Source: Pseudomonadota bacterium | GTDB lineage: Bacteria > Pseudomonadota > Gammaproteobacteria > Steroidobacterales > Steroidobacteraceae | Direction of reading: 5' to 3' | NCBI GenBank assembly: GCA_021808195.1 | Contig: JAKBCE010000002.1 | Location: 1 to 64,000 of the forward strand | Length of the DNA stretch: 64,000 bases | Part shown: in pieces, positions 8,230-16,154 of the stretch | Layout: the number at the start of each line of letters is the position of its first letter | How positions within the stretch are numbered: position 1 is the first letter of the stretch | Notes under the pieces: generated by a model | Database searches by the model: none | Seen by the model: the letters and a program-made list of their open reading frames with translations, nothing else | What the model was told of the DNA's origin: nothing | Made by a program: the position numbers and the translations under genes

Positions 8230-9916
8230 GACGCATCTCCCTCTGGATGTGATTACACGCACGGAGCGTGAACGCCACGATCGTCAGCGTTGGGTTCTTG
8301 TGCGCGCTGCTTGGAAACACTGCCCCGTCTATTACATAGAGATTAGGCACACCCCATACCCGTCCAAAGGAATCGGTGACGGACTTGCGCGGGTTGGTCC
8401 CACTGCGCGCACCACCGACTTCATGAATGATCCGCCCTGGGGGCAGGATGGCTTGCGCAGGGTCTTTGGGCAGGGGCGCAACGAGTTTGCCGCCCGCGGC
8501 CTCTATGAACTCAGCCATGCTTTGCTGCGCGTGGGCGGTCTGGTGTAGCTCCTGCTCGCTCCAGCGCACATCGAAGCGCAGACTGGGGATGCCCCAGGCG
8601 TCGCGCAGGATTGGATCAATCTGGACTGTATTGTATTCGCGCGCGACCATCTCCCCGCGCTGCGAGAGGCGCACGAAGCTCCCGTAGTAACGCTGCGCTT
8701 CCTGCTTCAGCCGAGCACCGTAACTGAACGGCGAGACCGAGTCGAAGAAATCGAATGTATCGGCAGACGGTTCGAGACGGCCGCCGTAAAGCTCCAGGTG
8801 GTATCCACGCGTGAACGGCAGCTTTCCGGCGCGCTGCTCCGGCCAAGCCCACCACGGAATATAGACATGCGGCAGCCACACGCCATCGTCATTGAATGGT
8901 GGCAGACCTTCCATCTGTGGGAACTGCCCCCAGACGTTGCTTCCCGTGCTGTCCATGATGCCGCGCCCGAGCCATCCGCTTTCAGCTCCGATGCCATCCG
9001 GAAACCGCGGACTGCGGGAATTGAACAGCATGCGCACCGACTCCATCGCGCTCGCACCCAGCAATACCGCCCGTCCGGCGACGAAATGATGGGCATTGGT
9101 GCGTCGATCGAGATAGTGCACACCCTTTGCCGTGCCATCTCGAGCGAGCTCGATCTCATAGGCCTGAGCGTGCGTGACCGTGGTAAGGCGTCCCGTCGCG
9201 CGTGCTGGCGGCAGCAAAACCGTCGGGGATTGGAAATTTGCCCCGATCGAGCACCCGCGCAAGCAGGGCGTAGCGTAAAAGCAGGCCTGACGCCCATTGA
9301 TCGGACGAGTGATCACCGCGGTGTGACTGGCCACCACGGGACGTCGCAGGCGAGCGCCGCCAGCCATGATCAACCGTTCAAAGGAGCGCGGAACAGGCGG
9401 TGGCTGCAGACAGCCCGGAGGCGAGTCGGGCTGGTCGGGCAACCCAGGGTTGGACCCGAAAACACCGACCAGCCGTTCTGCCTGGTCGTACCAGGGAGAG
9501 AATTCCGCATACGTAAACGGCCAATCCGCACCCAAGCCATCGCGTGAGAAGGCTTTCAGATCGTGCTCCGCGTAGCGCAGCGCAACGCGCCCCCAGTGAT
9601 TCGTGCGACCGCCGAGCATGCGAGCTCTGAACCATCGGAACTCCGTTCCCGGAGCGGTGGCAAATGGCTCCTCCGGAAGCACCCAGCCACCGTCGACCGT
9701 CGCATCATAGAAGCCAAACGGCTTATCGGGCGTACCGGCGTCACGCAGCGGCGCCACTGCCGTGCGCTCGAACATTGGCGTCTCACGACGGGGATCATAG
9801 AAGCGACCAGCCTCGAGCAGGCAGACGCGGGCCCCTGCGCGCGTCAGCGCATATGCGGCCGTACCGCCCGCCGCACCCGAGCCCACCACGATGACGTCAA
9901 ATGGTTCAGCGGCCAT
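8222..9916 (-). CDS. GMC-family FAD oxidoreductase (candidate glycoside 3-dehydrogenase)
   Basis: This 564-residue flavoprotein has an N-terminal dinucleotide fold (VIVVGSGAAGGTAAYALTR, residues about 9-27). A C-terminal GMC domain ends with VIDGAVFPSSAHKNPTLTIV, which carries the usual catalytic region, and RSGTNPRKSV precedes it. It has no signal peptide of its own, so it may ride out with the Tat-bearing subunit encoded next. Such pairs oxidise sugar C3 hydroxyls in Agrobacterium-type 3-dehydrogenases. With DUF1080 and Gfo/Idh genes adjacent, I infer oxidation of a glycoside, possibly a sulfoquinovoside, at C3. It overlaps the DUF1080 gene by 11 bp. Confidence 0.8.
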   Translation of the reverse strand: MAAEPFDVIVVGSGAAGGTAAYALTRAGARVCLLEAGRFYDPRRETPMFERTAVAPLRDAGTPDKPFGFYDATVDGGWVLPEEPFATAPGTEFRWFRARMLGGRTNHWGRVALRYAEHDLKAFSRDGLGADWPFTYAEFSPWYDQAERLVGVFGSNPGLPDQPDSPPGCLQPPPVPRSFERLIMAGGARLRRPVVASHTAVITRPINGRQACFYATPCLRGCSIGANFQSPTVLLPPARATGRLTTVTHAQAYEIELARDGTAKGVHYLDRRTNAHHFVAGRAVLLGASAMESVRMLFNSRSPRFPDGIGAESGWLGRGIMDSTGSNVWGQFPQMEGLPPFNDDGVWLPHVYIPWWAWPEQRAGKLPFTRGYHLELYGGRLEPSADTFDFFDSVSPFSYGARLKQEAQRYYGSFVRLSQRGEMVAREYNTVQIDPILRDAWGIPSLRFDVRWSEQELHQTAHAQQSMAEFIEAAGGKLVAPLPKDPAQAILPPGRIIHEVGGARSGTNPRKSVTDSFGRVWGVPNLYVIDGAVFPSSAHKNPTLTIVAFTLRACNHIQREMRHG

Positions 9917-10682
9917 GACGGTGCAACGGGCGAACCCAGATGTTTCGGAACGCGACGATCGAGGTTCCCTGTCCGTGGTCCTGCAACCCCAACGGTCCCC
10001 GATCGGTACGGGTCACAAATCCGAGCGGAACCTTGTTCGCGCTCGTATTGCCGAAAATTTGCTGATGATCCTGCACGACGATACCGTCGACTAGCACGGT
10101 TACGTACGGCGGACGCAGCAACTGGCCATTGACAAAACGCGGCGCATCGAACACCACGTCCATGCTCTGCCACTGCCCCGATGGTCGGATCGGCACCACG
10201 ATCGGTGGGGTTTGACCATAAATCGCCCCCAGCACGCCATCGGCATAGGTCTTGTTGTGGTCGGCATCGAGGATCTGCACCTCATAAACACCCATCAGAC
10301 GCAATCCGCTGTTGCCACGCTCCTGGCCAAAGCCCCTCGCTGGATAAGGTTCGCGGAACTCCAGGTGCACCTGGACACTGCCAAAGCTTCTCTTCGTGAA
10401 CAGCCAGTTAAAGACCTTGCCCCCCGGTAGCATCAGCCCATGCGACTGATGCCAGCCGCTGCCGCGATCGGCGGCAAGGTTCCACTGACCGAGCCCGTGT
10501 CCATCGAACAGCACGACGGCATCCGAGGGCGGAGGCAGCCCCAGGATGCCACTTGCCACCGCCATACGCGGTGGTTGGGGGCGATTCGGATCGTTCGGCG
10601 GCCATTGTCGTGGCGCATTCGCAAACGCTCGCACCGAGCACAACAATCCCGCGATGCCAATGCAGACGAGCAGACGGTTCAT
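9906..10682 (-). CDS. DUF1080 (3-keto-glycoside hydrolase family) exported protein
   Basis: This 258-residue protein has a signal peptide, MNRLLVCIGIAGLLCSVRAFA, then a concanavalin-like DUF1080 fold with LFDGHGLGQWN, GLMLPGGKVFNWLFTKR, YEVQILDADHNKTYADG and PLGLQDHGQ, all typical of the family. The family is now linked to hydrolysis of 3-keto-disaccharides. Start 10682 is chosen for the signal peptide and the aaggag site eight bases before it; an upstream ATG at 10748 would bury the signal. It would cleave the product of the GMC enzyme in the periplasm. Confidence 0.85.
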   Translation of the reverse strand: MNRLLVCIGIAGLLCSVRAFANAPRQWPPNDPNRPQPPRMAVASGILGLPPPSDAVVLFDGHGLGQWNLAADRGSGWHQSHGLMLPGGKVFNWLFTKRSFGSVQVHLEFREPYPARGFGQERGNSGLRLMGVYEVQILDADHNKTYADGVLGAIYGQTPPIVVPIRPSGQWQSMDVVFDAPRFVNGQLLRPPYVTVLVDGIVVQDHQQIFGNTSANKVPLGFVTRTDRGPLGLQDHGQGTSIVAFRNIWVRPLHRHGR

Positions 10683-10732
10683 CCAATGGACTCCTTCGGC
10701 AGAGGTACGACTCGCGGAGCGTGCAGGGGCGA

Positions 10733-11746
10733 TCATGGTGCTTCCCACGTTCCGGATTGCTCGGAGCGGAACAGCGCGTCCACGGAGCGCATGTTGACGA
10801 GCGCATCTTCGATGCCGTACTCGGGCGGACGACGCGTAAGAATCGCCACAGAGAACGCCTCGAGCTGGGCGGCGTATTGATCGGCAGGAGGGATCATCTC
10901 GACACGAGCGCCGCTGCCGTACAAGTCTCGACCGTCATCGATCACGATCCGTGTCGATCGATCTGGCAATGGATTGAACGGCGTCTCGATTACGAGACGC
11001 GCTCGCGTCCCGTATGCAACGACCGACTGCAACCGTGGCAAGCGTGTGGAGACACCAAAACTCAAGTGACGCCCGCGCGGGAACGCGACCAGACCGCTGG
11101 TCAGTCGATCCACTCCGTAGTGCGCGTCGCGCTCGAACATGCCGATCAAGCGCACCGGATCGTCTGCAAACAGCAGCCTGCCGGCCACGAGCGCGTAGCC
11201 ACCGATGTCGTACAGTCCACCACCGCCGTGCACCGGGTCGTTGCGCAGATTGTCTCCCGGTGGGTTGTCATAGGCGAACCAGCATTGAACGGCAAGCAGA
11301 TCACCCAGTTCGCCGGAGGTAGCGAGCTCGACGGCTCGCCGCCACTGCGGGTGAAAGCGGATCATGTAGGCTTCGGCGACGTACCGCCCAGCCTCCCGGG
11401 CCGCTGCCGCGATGGCGCGTGTCTGCGCCGCATCGAGGGCAATTGGCTTTTCGCACAGCACATGCTTGCCCGCCGCAAGGGCACGCAGCGTCCAGGGCGC
11501 GTGTAGATCATTCGGCAGCGGCACATAGATCGCCTCAAGCGCTGGATCGGCAATCAATGCCTCATAAGACTCTGCTATTCGCTCGATGCCGAACTGCTGC
11601 GCTGTCTCCCGGGCGCGATGTGGATCACGCGCCGCAATCGCGACAATCTTGGCGTGCGGGGCCGCGCGAAACGCCGGCAGCACGCTACGCAACGCAATGC
11701 GCGCGCTTCCGAGGATGCCCCAACGTACCTGCTCTGCCCCCATCAC
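10733..11746 (-). CDS. Gfo/Idh/MocA-family NAD(P) oxidoreductase
   Basis: This 337-residue cytoplasmic enzyme has a Rossmann start WGILGSARIALRSVLPAF, the EKP motif in VLCEKPIALDA, and GGGGLYDIGGYALVAG in the C-terminal domain. In 3-keto-sugar pathways such an enzyme reduces the free 3-keto sugar back to the sugar. Family GH188, an NAD-dependent sulfoquinovosidase group, has been described as related to this superfamily, so direct glycoside cleavage is the other possibility. The ATG overlaps the MFS stop as ATGA. No signal peptide is seen. Confidence 0.75.
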   Translation of the reverse strand: MMGAEQVRWGILGSARIALRSVLPAFRAAPHAKIVAIAARDPHRARETAQQFGIERIAESYEALIADPALEAIYVPLPNDLHAPWTLRALAAGKHVLCEKPIALDAAQTRAIAAAAREAGRYVAEAYMIRFHPQWRRAVELATSGELGDLLAVQCWFAYDNPPGDNLRNDPVHGGGGLYDIGGYALVAGRLLFADDPVRLIGMFERDAHYGVDRLTSGLVAFPRGRHLSFGVSTRLPRLQSVVAYGTRARLVIETPFNPLPDRSTRIVIDDGRDLYGSGARVEMIPPADQYAAQLEAFSVAILTRRPPEYGIEDALVNMRSVDALFRSEQSGTWEAP

Positions 11747-12993
11747 GCGTACCTCTGCTCAGAGTGCGGCAGCAGCGCGCGCAGCCACAGCAGCGCCAGC
11801 AAGAACGACAATGCCGCCATTGCAAGAAATGGCGTGTAACTGCCTCCCGCAGCCAGGTGAACGCCCAGCAGCCATACCACCGCCATGCCGGATAAGTTCC
11901 CGCTCAAAGCGCCCAGGCTCGTGACCGTGCCAACGCGCTCCGGCTCGATCACGTCGGTAATCAGCGCAAAGAGATTTACTGAAAATCCCTGGTGCGCAAC
12001 GATGCCAAGCCCGAGCAACGCGACGGCTCCCCATAATGAGTGCATATCGGTCACGCCGAACAGCGCCAATGCCACGAAGGCGCAGATGAACATCACCCGA
12101 TATCTCGAGCGTACCGCACTACAGCCACGCGCCACGAGCGACGAAGAAGCCCACCCGCCACTCACTGAGCCGACGATCGCCGCTGCGTATATGGTAGCCA
12201 GCGGAACACTCATCGCACGTAAGGTCAGGTGAAACTCGCGGTGCAGCAGATCGGGCGTCCAGAACAGGAGCAGCCACCAGACCTGATCAATGAGTGCTTT
12301 CGCCCCGAGTATGGCCCAGGTCCGGCGCTCGCGAAGCAGCGCGCGGTATTGCGCGAAACGCCGGTAGCCAGTAGTCGCGGACGGATGCACAGCGGACCTG
12401 TAGTCACGCATCAGGACCAGCCACGCAACGGTCCACAGCAAGCCAATGCCGCCGACGGCGACGAACGCGGCTCGCCAGCCAAAATCCACCGCGAGCGCCG
12501 GTACGATCAAAGGCGTAATGATCGCGCCCAGGCTGTTCGAGGCGTTAATCCAGCCGAGCGCCCGTGCGCGAGGTTGCGGTTCGAAGCACTCGCCAACGGT
12601 CTTGATGACCGCGGGGGTCGCAATCGCTTCAGTGACCCCGAGTCCGGCGCGGACCACGACGAATTCGGACGTAGTCCGCGCAAGTGCATGTGCTGCGGAG
12701 ATCAGGCTAAATGAGGCGACACCCGCGGCATTTGCCCTTTTCAGGCCGATCCGATCAACCAGTTCACCGGCAAACAGGCAGGCTATCGCAGTGGCCAACT
12801 GAAAGGCCGCGATGATCGTTCCGTACGTGGCATCGGTCCAGCCGACGCTGTGCTCGATCATTGGCTTGAGTATGGCAATGATCTGCCGGTCGGCGTAGTT
12901 GATGATACCGGCGAGCGACAGCAGCACCACGAGCTTGGCGCGCAGTGCCGAATCGACACTGACCGCAGGATCGGTTGCGGCGACGGTGCTCAC
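11743..12993 (-). CDS. MFS carrier of the ACS (anion:cation symporter) type, copy 1
   Basis: This 416-residue protein has about 12 hydrophobic segments. The N-terminal block INYADRQIIAILKPMIEHS with GWTDATYG is the hallmark of hexuronate/glucarate-type symporters. It is a clear paralogue of the carrier at 14910-16148, sharing NYADRQIIA and NSLGAI/NLGAI blocks. It heads the operon that continues into the Gfo/Idh, DUF1080 and GMC genes. That position suggests it imports the periplasmic product of that module, or the anionic sugar itself. Substrate specificity cannot be read from the sequence. Confidence 0.8.
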   Translation of the reverse strand: MSTVAATDPAVSVDSALRAKLVVLLSLAGIINYADRQIIAILKPMIEHSVGWTDATYGTIIAAFQLATAIACLFAGELVDRIGLKRANAAGVASFSLISAAHALARTTSEFVVVRAGLGVTEAIATPAVIKTVGECFEPQPRARALGWINASNSLGAIITPLIVPALAVDFGWRAAFVAVGGIGLLWTVAWLVLMRDYRSAVHPSATTGYRRFAQYRALLRERRTWAILGAKALIDQVWWLLLFWTPDLLHREFHLTLRAMSVPLATIYAAAIVGSVSGGWASSSLVARGCSAVRSRYRVMFICAFVALALFGVTDMHSLWGAVALLGLGIVAHQGFSVNLFALITDVIEPERVGTVTSLGALSGNLSGMAVVWLLGVHLAAGGSYTPFLAMAALSFLLALLWLRALLPHSEQRYA

Positions 12994-13332
12994 CGTGAAT
13001 TTATAGACGCAACTCTGGACTGCCTCAAATGTCTCATCTCACCTCCGCCTCGCTCCGCCGCAAAAAAAGTGGCAGACGGATGAGCGCACGATGTGGCCGG
13101 CCGTCTGCGTCGACTTCGCTCGCGAGACTGCTTTGTTGAATGTGAATGTCCATTGGGCTGCGCTACGAATGCCACTGTCAATCGGTTGCCGCCCAATCGC
13201 GCAGTGGCCGTGCTGAGCGCGGCCACGGGCACATCGCGAAGCGTCCACGCCCGGGCCGACGGCCCACCTCGAGTGCAGCGTTGCGAACGCAACGCGCGCT
13301 GCGACCCCAAAATCTGGAGTACGCCGGATGCA
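12994..13332. other. 339-bp gap between glpD and the MFS-1 operon
   Basis: No gene is recognised. It presumably holds the promoter of the MFS-1 to small-subunit operon on the minus strand. A palindrome gttgcgaacgcaac lies near 13281. No copy of the 17-bp operator is present, so this operon may be read through from the sulfoquinovosidase-MFS-glpD operon or controlled separately. Confidence 0.5.
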
Positions 13333-14913
13333 TCAGCTACCGGCATAGCGCAGCGCAGAAAAATCATCGCCGTGCGGAACGTTCCGCGCCGCAGTCGCCA
13401 GCCACCGCTCGATACGCTCCACGCCCTGCGGTCCGACCCGCAGGCCTAGCTTACTGCGGCGATACAGTACGTCCTGCGCGCTGCGCGCCCACTCGCGAGT
13501 CCTGAGGTACTCGAGTTCAGCCTCATGCAGCTGCGGGGCGATTTCCTCGCCGAGATCGGCAAGGCGGCGCGCGTTGCCGATGATTCCTTCAATGCGCGTA
13601 CCGTACGCACGGCACATGCGCCGAATCATCGGCGCAGCAGCGAATGCATATCGCTTGATCTGGGCGCTGGCAAATGCTTCCGGGTTCGAGTCCGGCAAGT
13701 CCCCGCCCGGCAGCACCGCGCCGCGGGTCCAGGCCCCGCTCCTCCTCCCCAGGTGCGGCAGAAGCTCTGCGAGTGCGTGCTCCGCAAGACGTCGGTACGT
13801 GGTCAGCTTGCCGCCAAATACCGAAAGGAGTGGCGCAATGCCCGGTTGAGCGTCGAGATCGAATACATAGTCGCGCGTCACCGTGGATGCATTCACTCCG
13901 CCATCGTCGTAGAGCGGCCGAACACCCGCCCACTGCCACACGACCTGATCGGGAGTCACCGGCGCCTTGAGATATTCGCCGAGGACACCGCAGAGATAGA
14001 CCACCTCTTCGCCGCTTGCTCTTACACTGTGCGGATCGGCATCATACGGCACATCAGTTGTTCCAACGAGGGTGAAAGACTCCTCGTACGGAATGGTGAA
14101 CACCACGCGGCCATCTCTGCCCTGCAACGTGTAGGCATGCTCGCCCGGATACAGGCGGGGAACAACAATATGGCTTCCCTTGACTAGGCGCAGTGCACGG
14201 CGTCGCGACGCGCCGGTTCGATCGAGCACTTCCTCCACCCAAGGCCCTGCGGTATTGATCAGCGCACGCGCCTGGACCGCCGCGCGCACGTCTGCCCGTG
14301 ACTCAATCTCGATGTGCCAGAGTCCAGCTTCGCGCCTGGCGGCGATGAAGGTCCAGCCTACCGCGACGATCGTGCCGCGCTCATGGGCGTCAATTGCGTT
14401 TAGGACCACCAGACGGGCGTCATCGACAGCGCAATCGGAGTACTCGAAGGCCCAGTGCAGTGATTCGCGCAACGGCTCGAGCGGCGCATCCCGACCACGG
14501 CGGAGTGTACGCGTGGCGGCGAGACGCTTGCGCTCTCCAATGTGATCGTACAGAAACAACCCCGCACGCAGCATCCATGCCGGGCGCATCCCCGGGCGCA
14601 CAGGCAGGACGAATCGCAGCGGATGGATGATATGGGGCGCCGCTGCCCAAAGCACCTCGCGCTCCTTCAGGCTCTCGCGCACCAGGCGAAATTCACGCTG
14701 CTCTAGATAGCGCAGTCCGCCATGAATCAGTTTCGATGAGGCGGAGGAAGTCGCACCGGCCAGATCGTTTCGCTCAAGCAGCAGCACTCTAAGCCCGCGT
14801 CCCGCCGCGTCGCGCGCAATGCCGGCGCCATTCACCCCGCCGCCGACCACGACAAGGTCATAGATCGCATCATCTGCGGACGCAGCTCGCGCTGGAGCCT
14901 GCACGGTCCTCAC
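13333..14913 (-). CDS. glpD: Aerobic glycerol-3-phosphate dehydrogenase
   Basis: This 526-residue flavoprotein oxidises glycerol 3-phosphate to dihydroxyacetone phosphate, passing electrons to quinone at the inner membrane. The FAD fold is DLVVVGGGVNGAGIARDAAG near residue 20; other marks are SSKLIHGGLRYLE, GTTDVPYD and SVFGGKLTTYRRLAEHAL. The GTG start at 14913 overlaps the MFS-2 stop as GTGA and has a GGAGG site upstream; the frame continues open to 15456 but only as an overlap of the MFS gene. Its place in this operon fits glycerol released from sulfoquinovosyl glycerol. No glycerol kinase gene is in the window. Confidence 0.9.
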   Translation of the reverse strand: MRTVQAPARAASADDAIYDLVVVGGGVNGAGIARDAAGRGLRVLLLERNDLAGATSSASSKLIHGGLRYLEQREFRLVRESLKEREVLWAAAPHIIHPLRFVLPVRPGMRPAWMLRAGLFLYDHIGERKRLAATRTLRRGRDAPLEPLRESLHWAFEYSDCAVDDARLVVLNAIDAHERGTIVAVGWTFIAARREAGLWHIEIESRADVRAAVQARALINTAGPWVEEVLDRTGASRRRALRLVKGSHIVVPRLYPGEHAYTLQGRDGRVVFTIPYEESFTLVGTTDVPYDADPHSVRASGEEVVYLCGVLGEYLKAPVTPDQVVWQWAGVRPLYDDGGVNASTVTRDYVFDLDAQPGIAPLLSVFGGKLTTYRRLAEHALAELLPHLGRRSGAWTRGAVLPGGDLPDSNPEAFASAQIKRYAFAAAPMIRRMCRAYGTRIEGIIGNARRLADLGEEIAPQLHEAELEYLRTREWARSAQDVLYRRSKLGLRVGPQGVERIERWLATAARNVPHGDDFSALRYAGS

Positions 14914-16148
14914 TGTGCCTCCGCGTGCGTTCGCGTCTCTCGGGGCAAAACCAGCTGCAGCCAAAGCAGACCGGCAAGATAGGAAAACGCCGCAACCATG
15001 AACAAGGGCCGGTACCCGTAGCCACCACCGATCAGCCAGCCGGCGGCCTGCAAGATTGCTATGCCGGCTATATTGCCGCCCAGGGCCGCAATGCTGATCA
15101 GTGTGCCGACGCGGGCACTCGGCGTCACATCGGTCGCGAGCGCAAACAGGTTGGTCGCGAAACCTTGATGTGCTGCGAGCGTCAAGCTGAGCAGCGCCAC
15201 TGCAACCCATGGATCGCCGCTCGCCAGTGCGAACGGCAGCGGCGTGACCAGCAATGCGCACACCAGCATGGTCAGTTTGCGCGCCAGGACCGGCTCGCGG
15301 CCGGCAGCGATCAATCGGCCCGAGGCCATTCCGCCAAGCACCGATCCGCCGGCCGCGGCGGCGTAGATCACAGCGACGGGCGCGGCAAACTGACTCATGT
15401 CGAGATGGAACACGGTGTGGAAGAAGTCCGGCACCCAGAACAGCAGGAACCACCACACCTGATCAGAGAGCATTTTGGCTCCGATCACCGCCCACGTCCC
15501 ACGGTCCCGCAACAACTCCCGCCAGGTGCTGCGACTGCGCGTCTGGCGGGGAGCGACCTCGAGCGCCGCCGGCGCGACGAGCTGTGGCTCTTCGCCGCCG
15601 GTCACCCATACCCAAGCCATCACCCAGAGCAAGCCGAGCGCACCGACGATCAGGAAAGCCGGCGCCCACCCGGCAGCGAGCGCCAGCGGCGGAACGGCCA
15701 AGGCGGTAAAGATCGCGCCGAGATTGCTGGCTGCGTTCATCGCGCCCAGTGCGAGCGAGCGGGTGCGCGCAACGAACAGGACGGCGACGGTCTTGACTGC
15801 GGCAGGTGTGCCGAGCGACTCGGTGATACCGAGTGCCACTCGCGCCGTGGCGAACTGCCCAACCGTGCGCGCCAAGGCGTGGCTCATCGCAGCGAGGCTC
15901 CACGTGCCCACCGCCCACGTGTTGGCGCGTCGCCAGCCAAGCCAGTCGACTAGCCTGCCAGCCCCGAGGTAAGCACATGCGGTGGCAAGCTGAAAAAGCG
16001 AGGTGATGTTGCCGTAGTCAACGTCGGTCCAGTGCAAGTCCTGCTGGAGCATCGGCTTCAGCACGGCGATGATCTGTCGATCGGCGTAATTGAGAACACC
16101 GGAGACGATGAGCAGAAACAACAGCCATCGACGACGGGTCTCGGTCAT
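14910..16148 (-). CDS. MFS carrier of the ACS type, copy 2 (candidate SQ/SQ-glycerol importer)
   Basis: This 412-residue protein has about 12 membrane segments. It has the same N-terminal signature as copy 1 (LNYADRQIIAVLKPMLQQDL) and similar loops, so the two genes are paralogues. It lies 6 bp after the sulfoquinovosidase stop and overlaps glpD, so the three are one operon under the operator at 18191. Because the sulfoquinovosidase has no signal peptide and acts in the cytosol, this carrier probably brings in the intact sulfonated glycoside. Confidence 0.8.
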   Translation of the reverse strand: MTETRRRWLLFLLIVSGVLNYADRQIIAVLKPMLQQDLHWTDVDYGNITSLFQLATACAYLGAGRLVDWLGWRRANTWAVGTWSLAAMSHALARTVGQFATARVALGITESLGTPAAVKTVAVLFVARTRSLALGAMNAASNLGAIFTALAVPPLALAAGWAPAFLIVGALGLLWVMAWVWVTGGEEPQLVAPAALEVAPRQTRSRSTWRELLRDRGTWAVIGAKMLSDQVWWFLLFWVPDFFHTVFHLDMSQFAAPVAVIYAAAAGGSVLGGMASGRLIAAGREPVLARKLTMLVCALLVTPLPFALASGDPWVAVALLSLTLAAHQGFATNLFALATDVTPSARVGTLISIAALGGNIAGIAILQAAGWLIGGGYGYRPLFMVAAFSYLAGLLWLQLVLPRETRTHAEAQ

Positions 16149-16154
16149 GCAACC

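Noticed and set aside
13681..13695. tRNA T-arm-like string gggttcgagtccggc
   Set aside because: It lies within the glpD coding sequence and no acceptor or anticodon arms can be folded around it.
14914..15456. Long N-terminal extension of glpD
   Set aside because: The frame is open but lies antiregister over the MFS gene and has no family similarity; GTG 14913 with a GGAGG site gives the normal protein.
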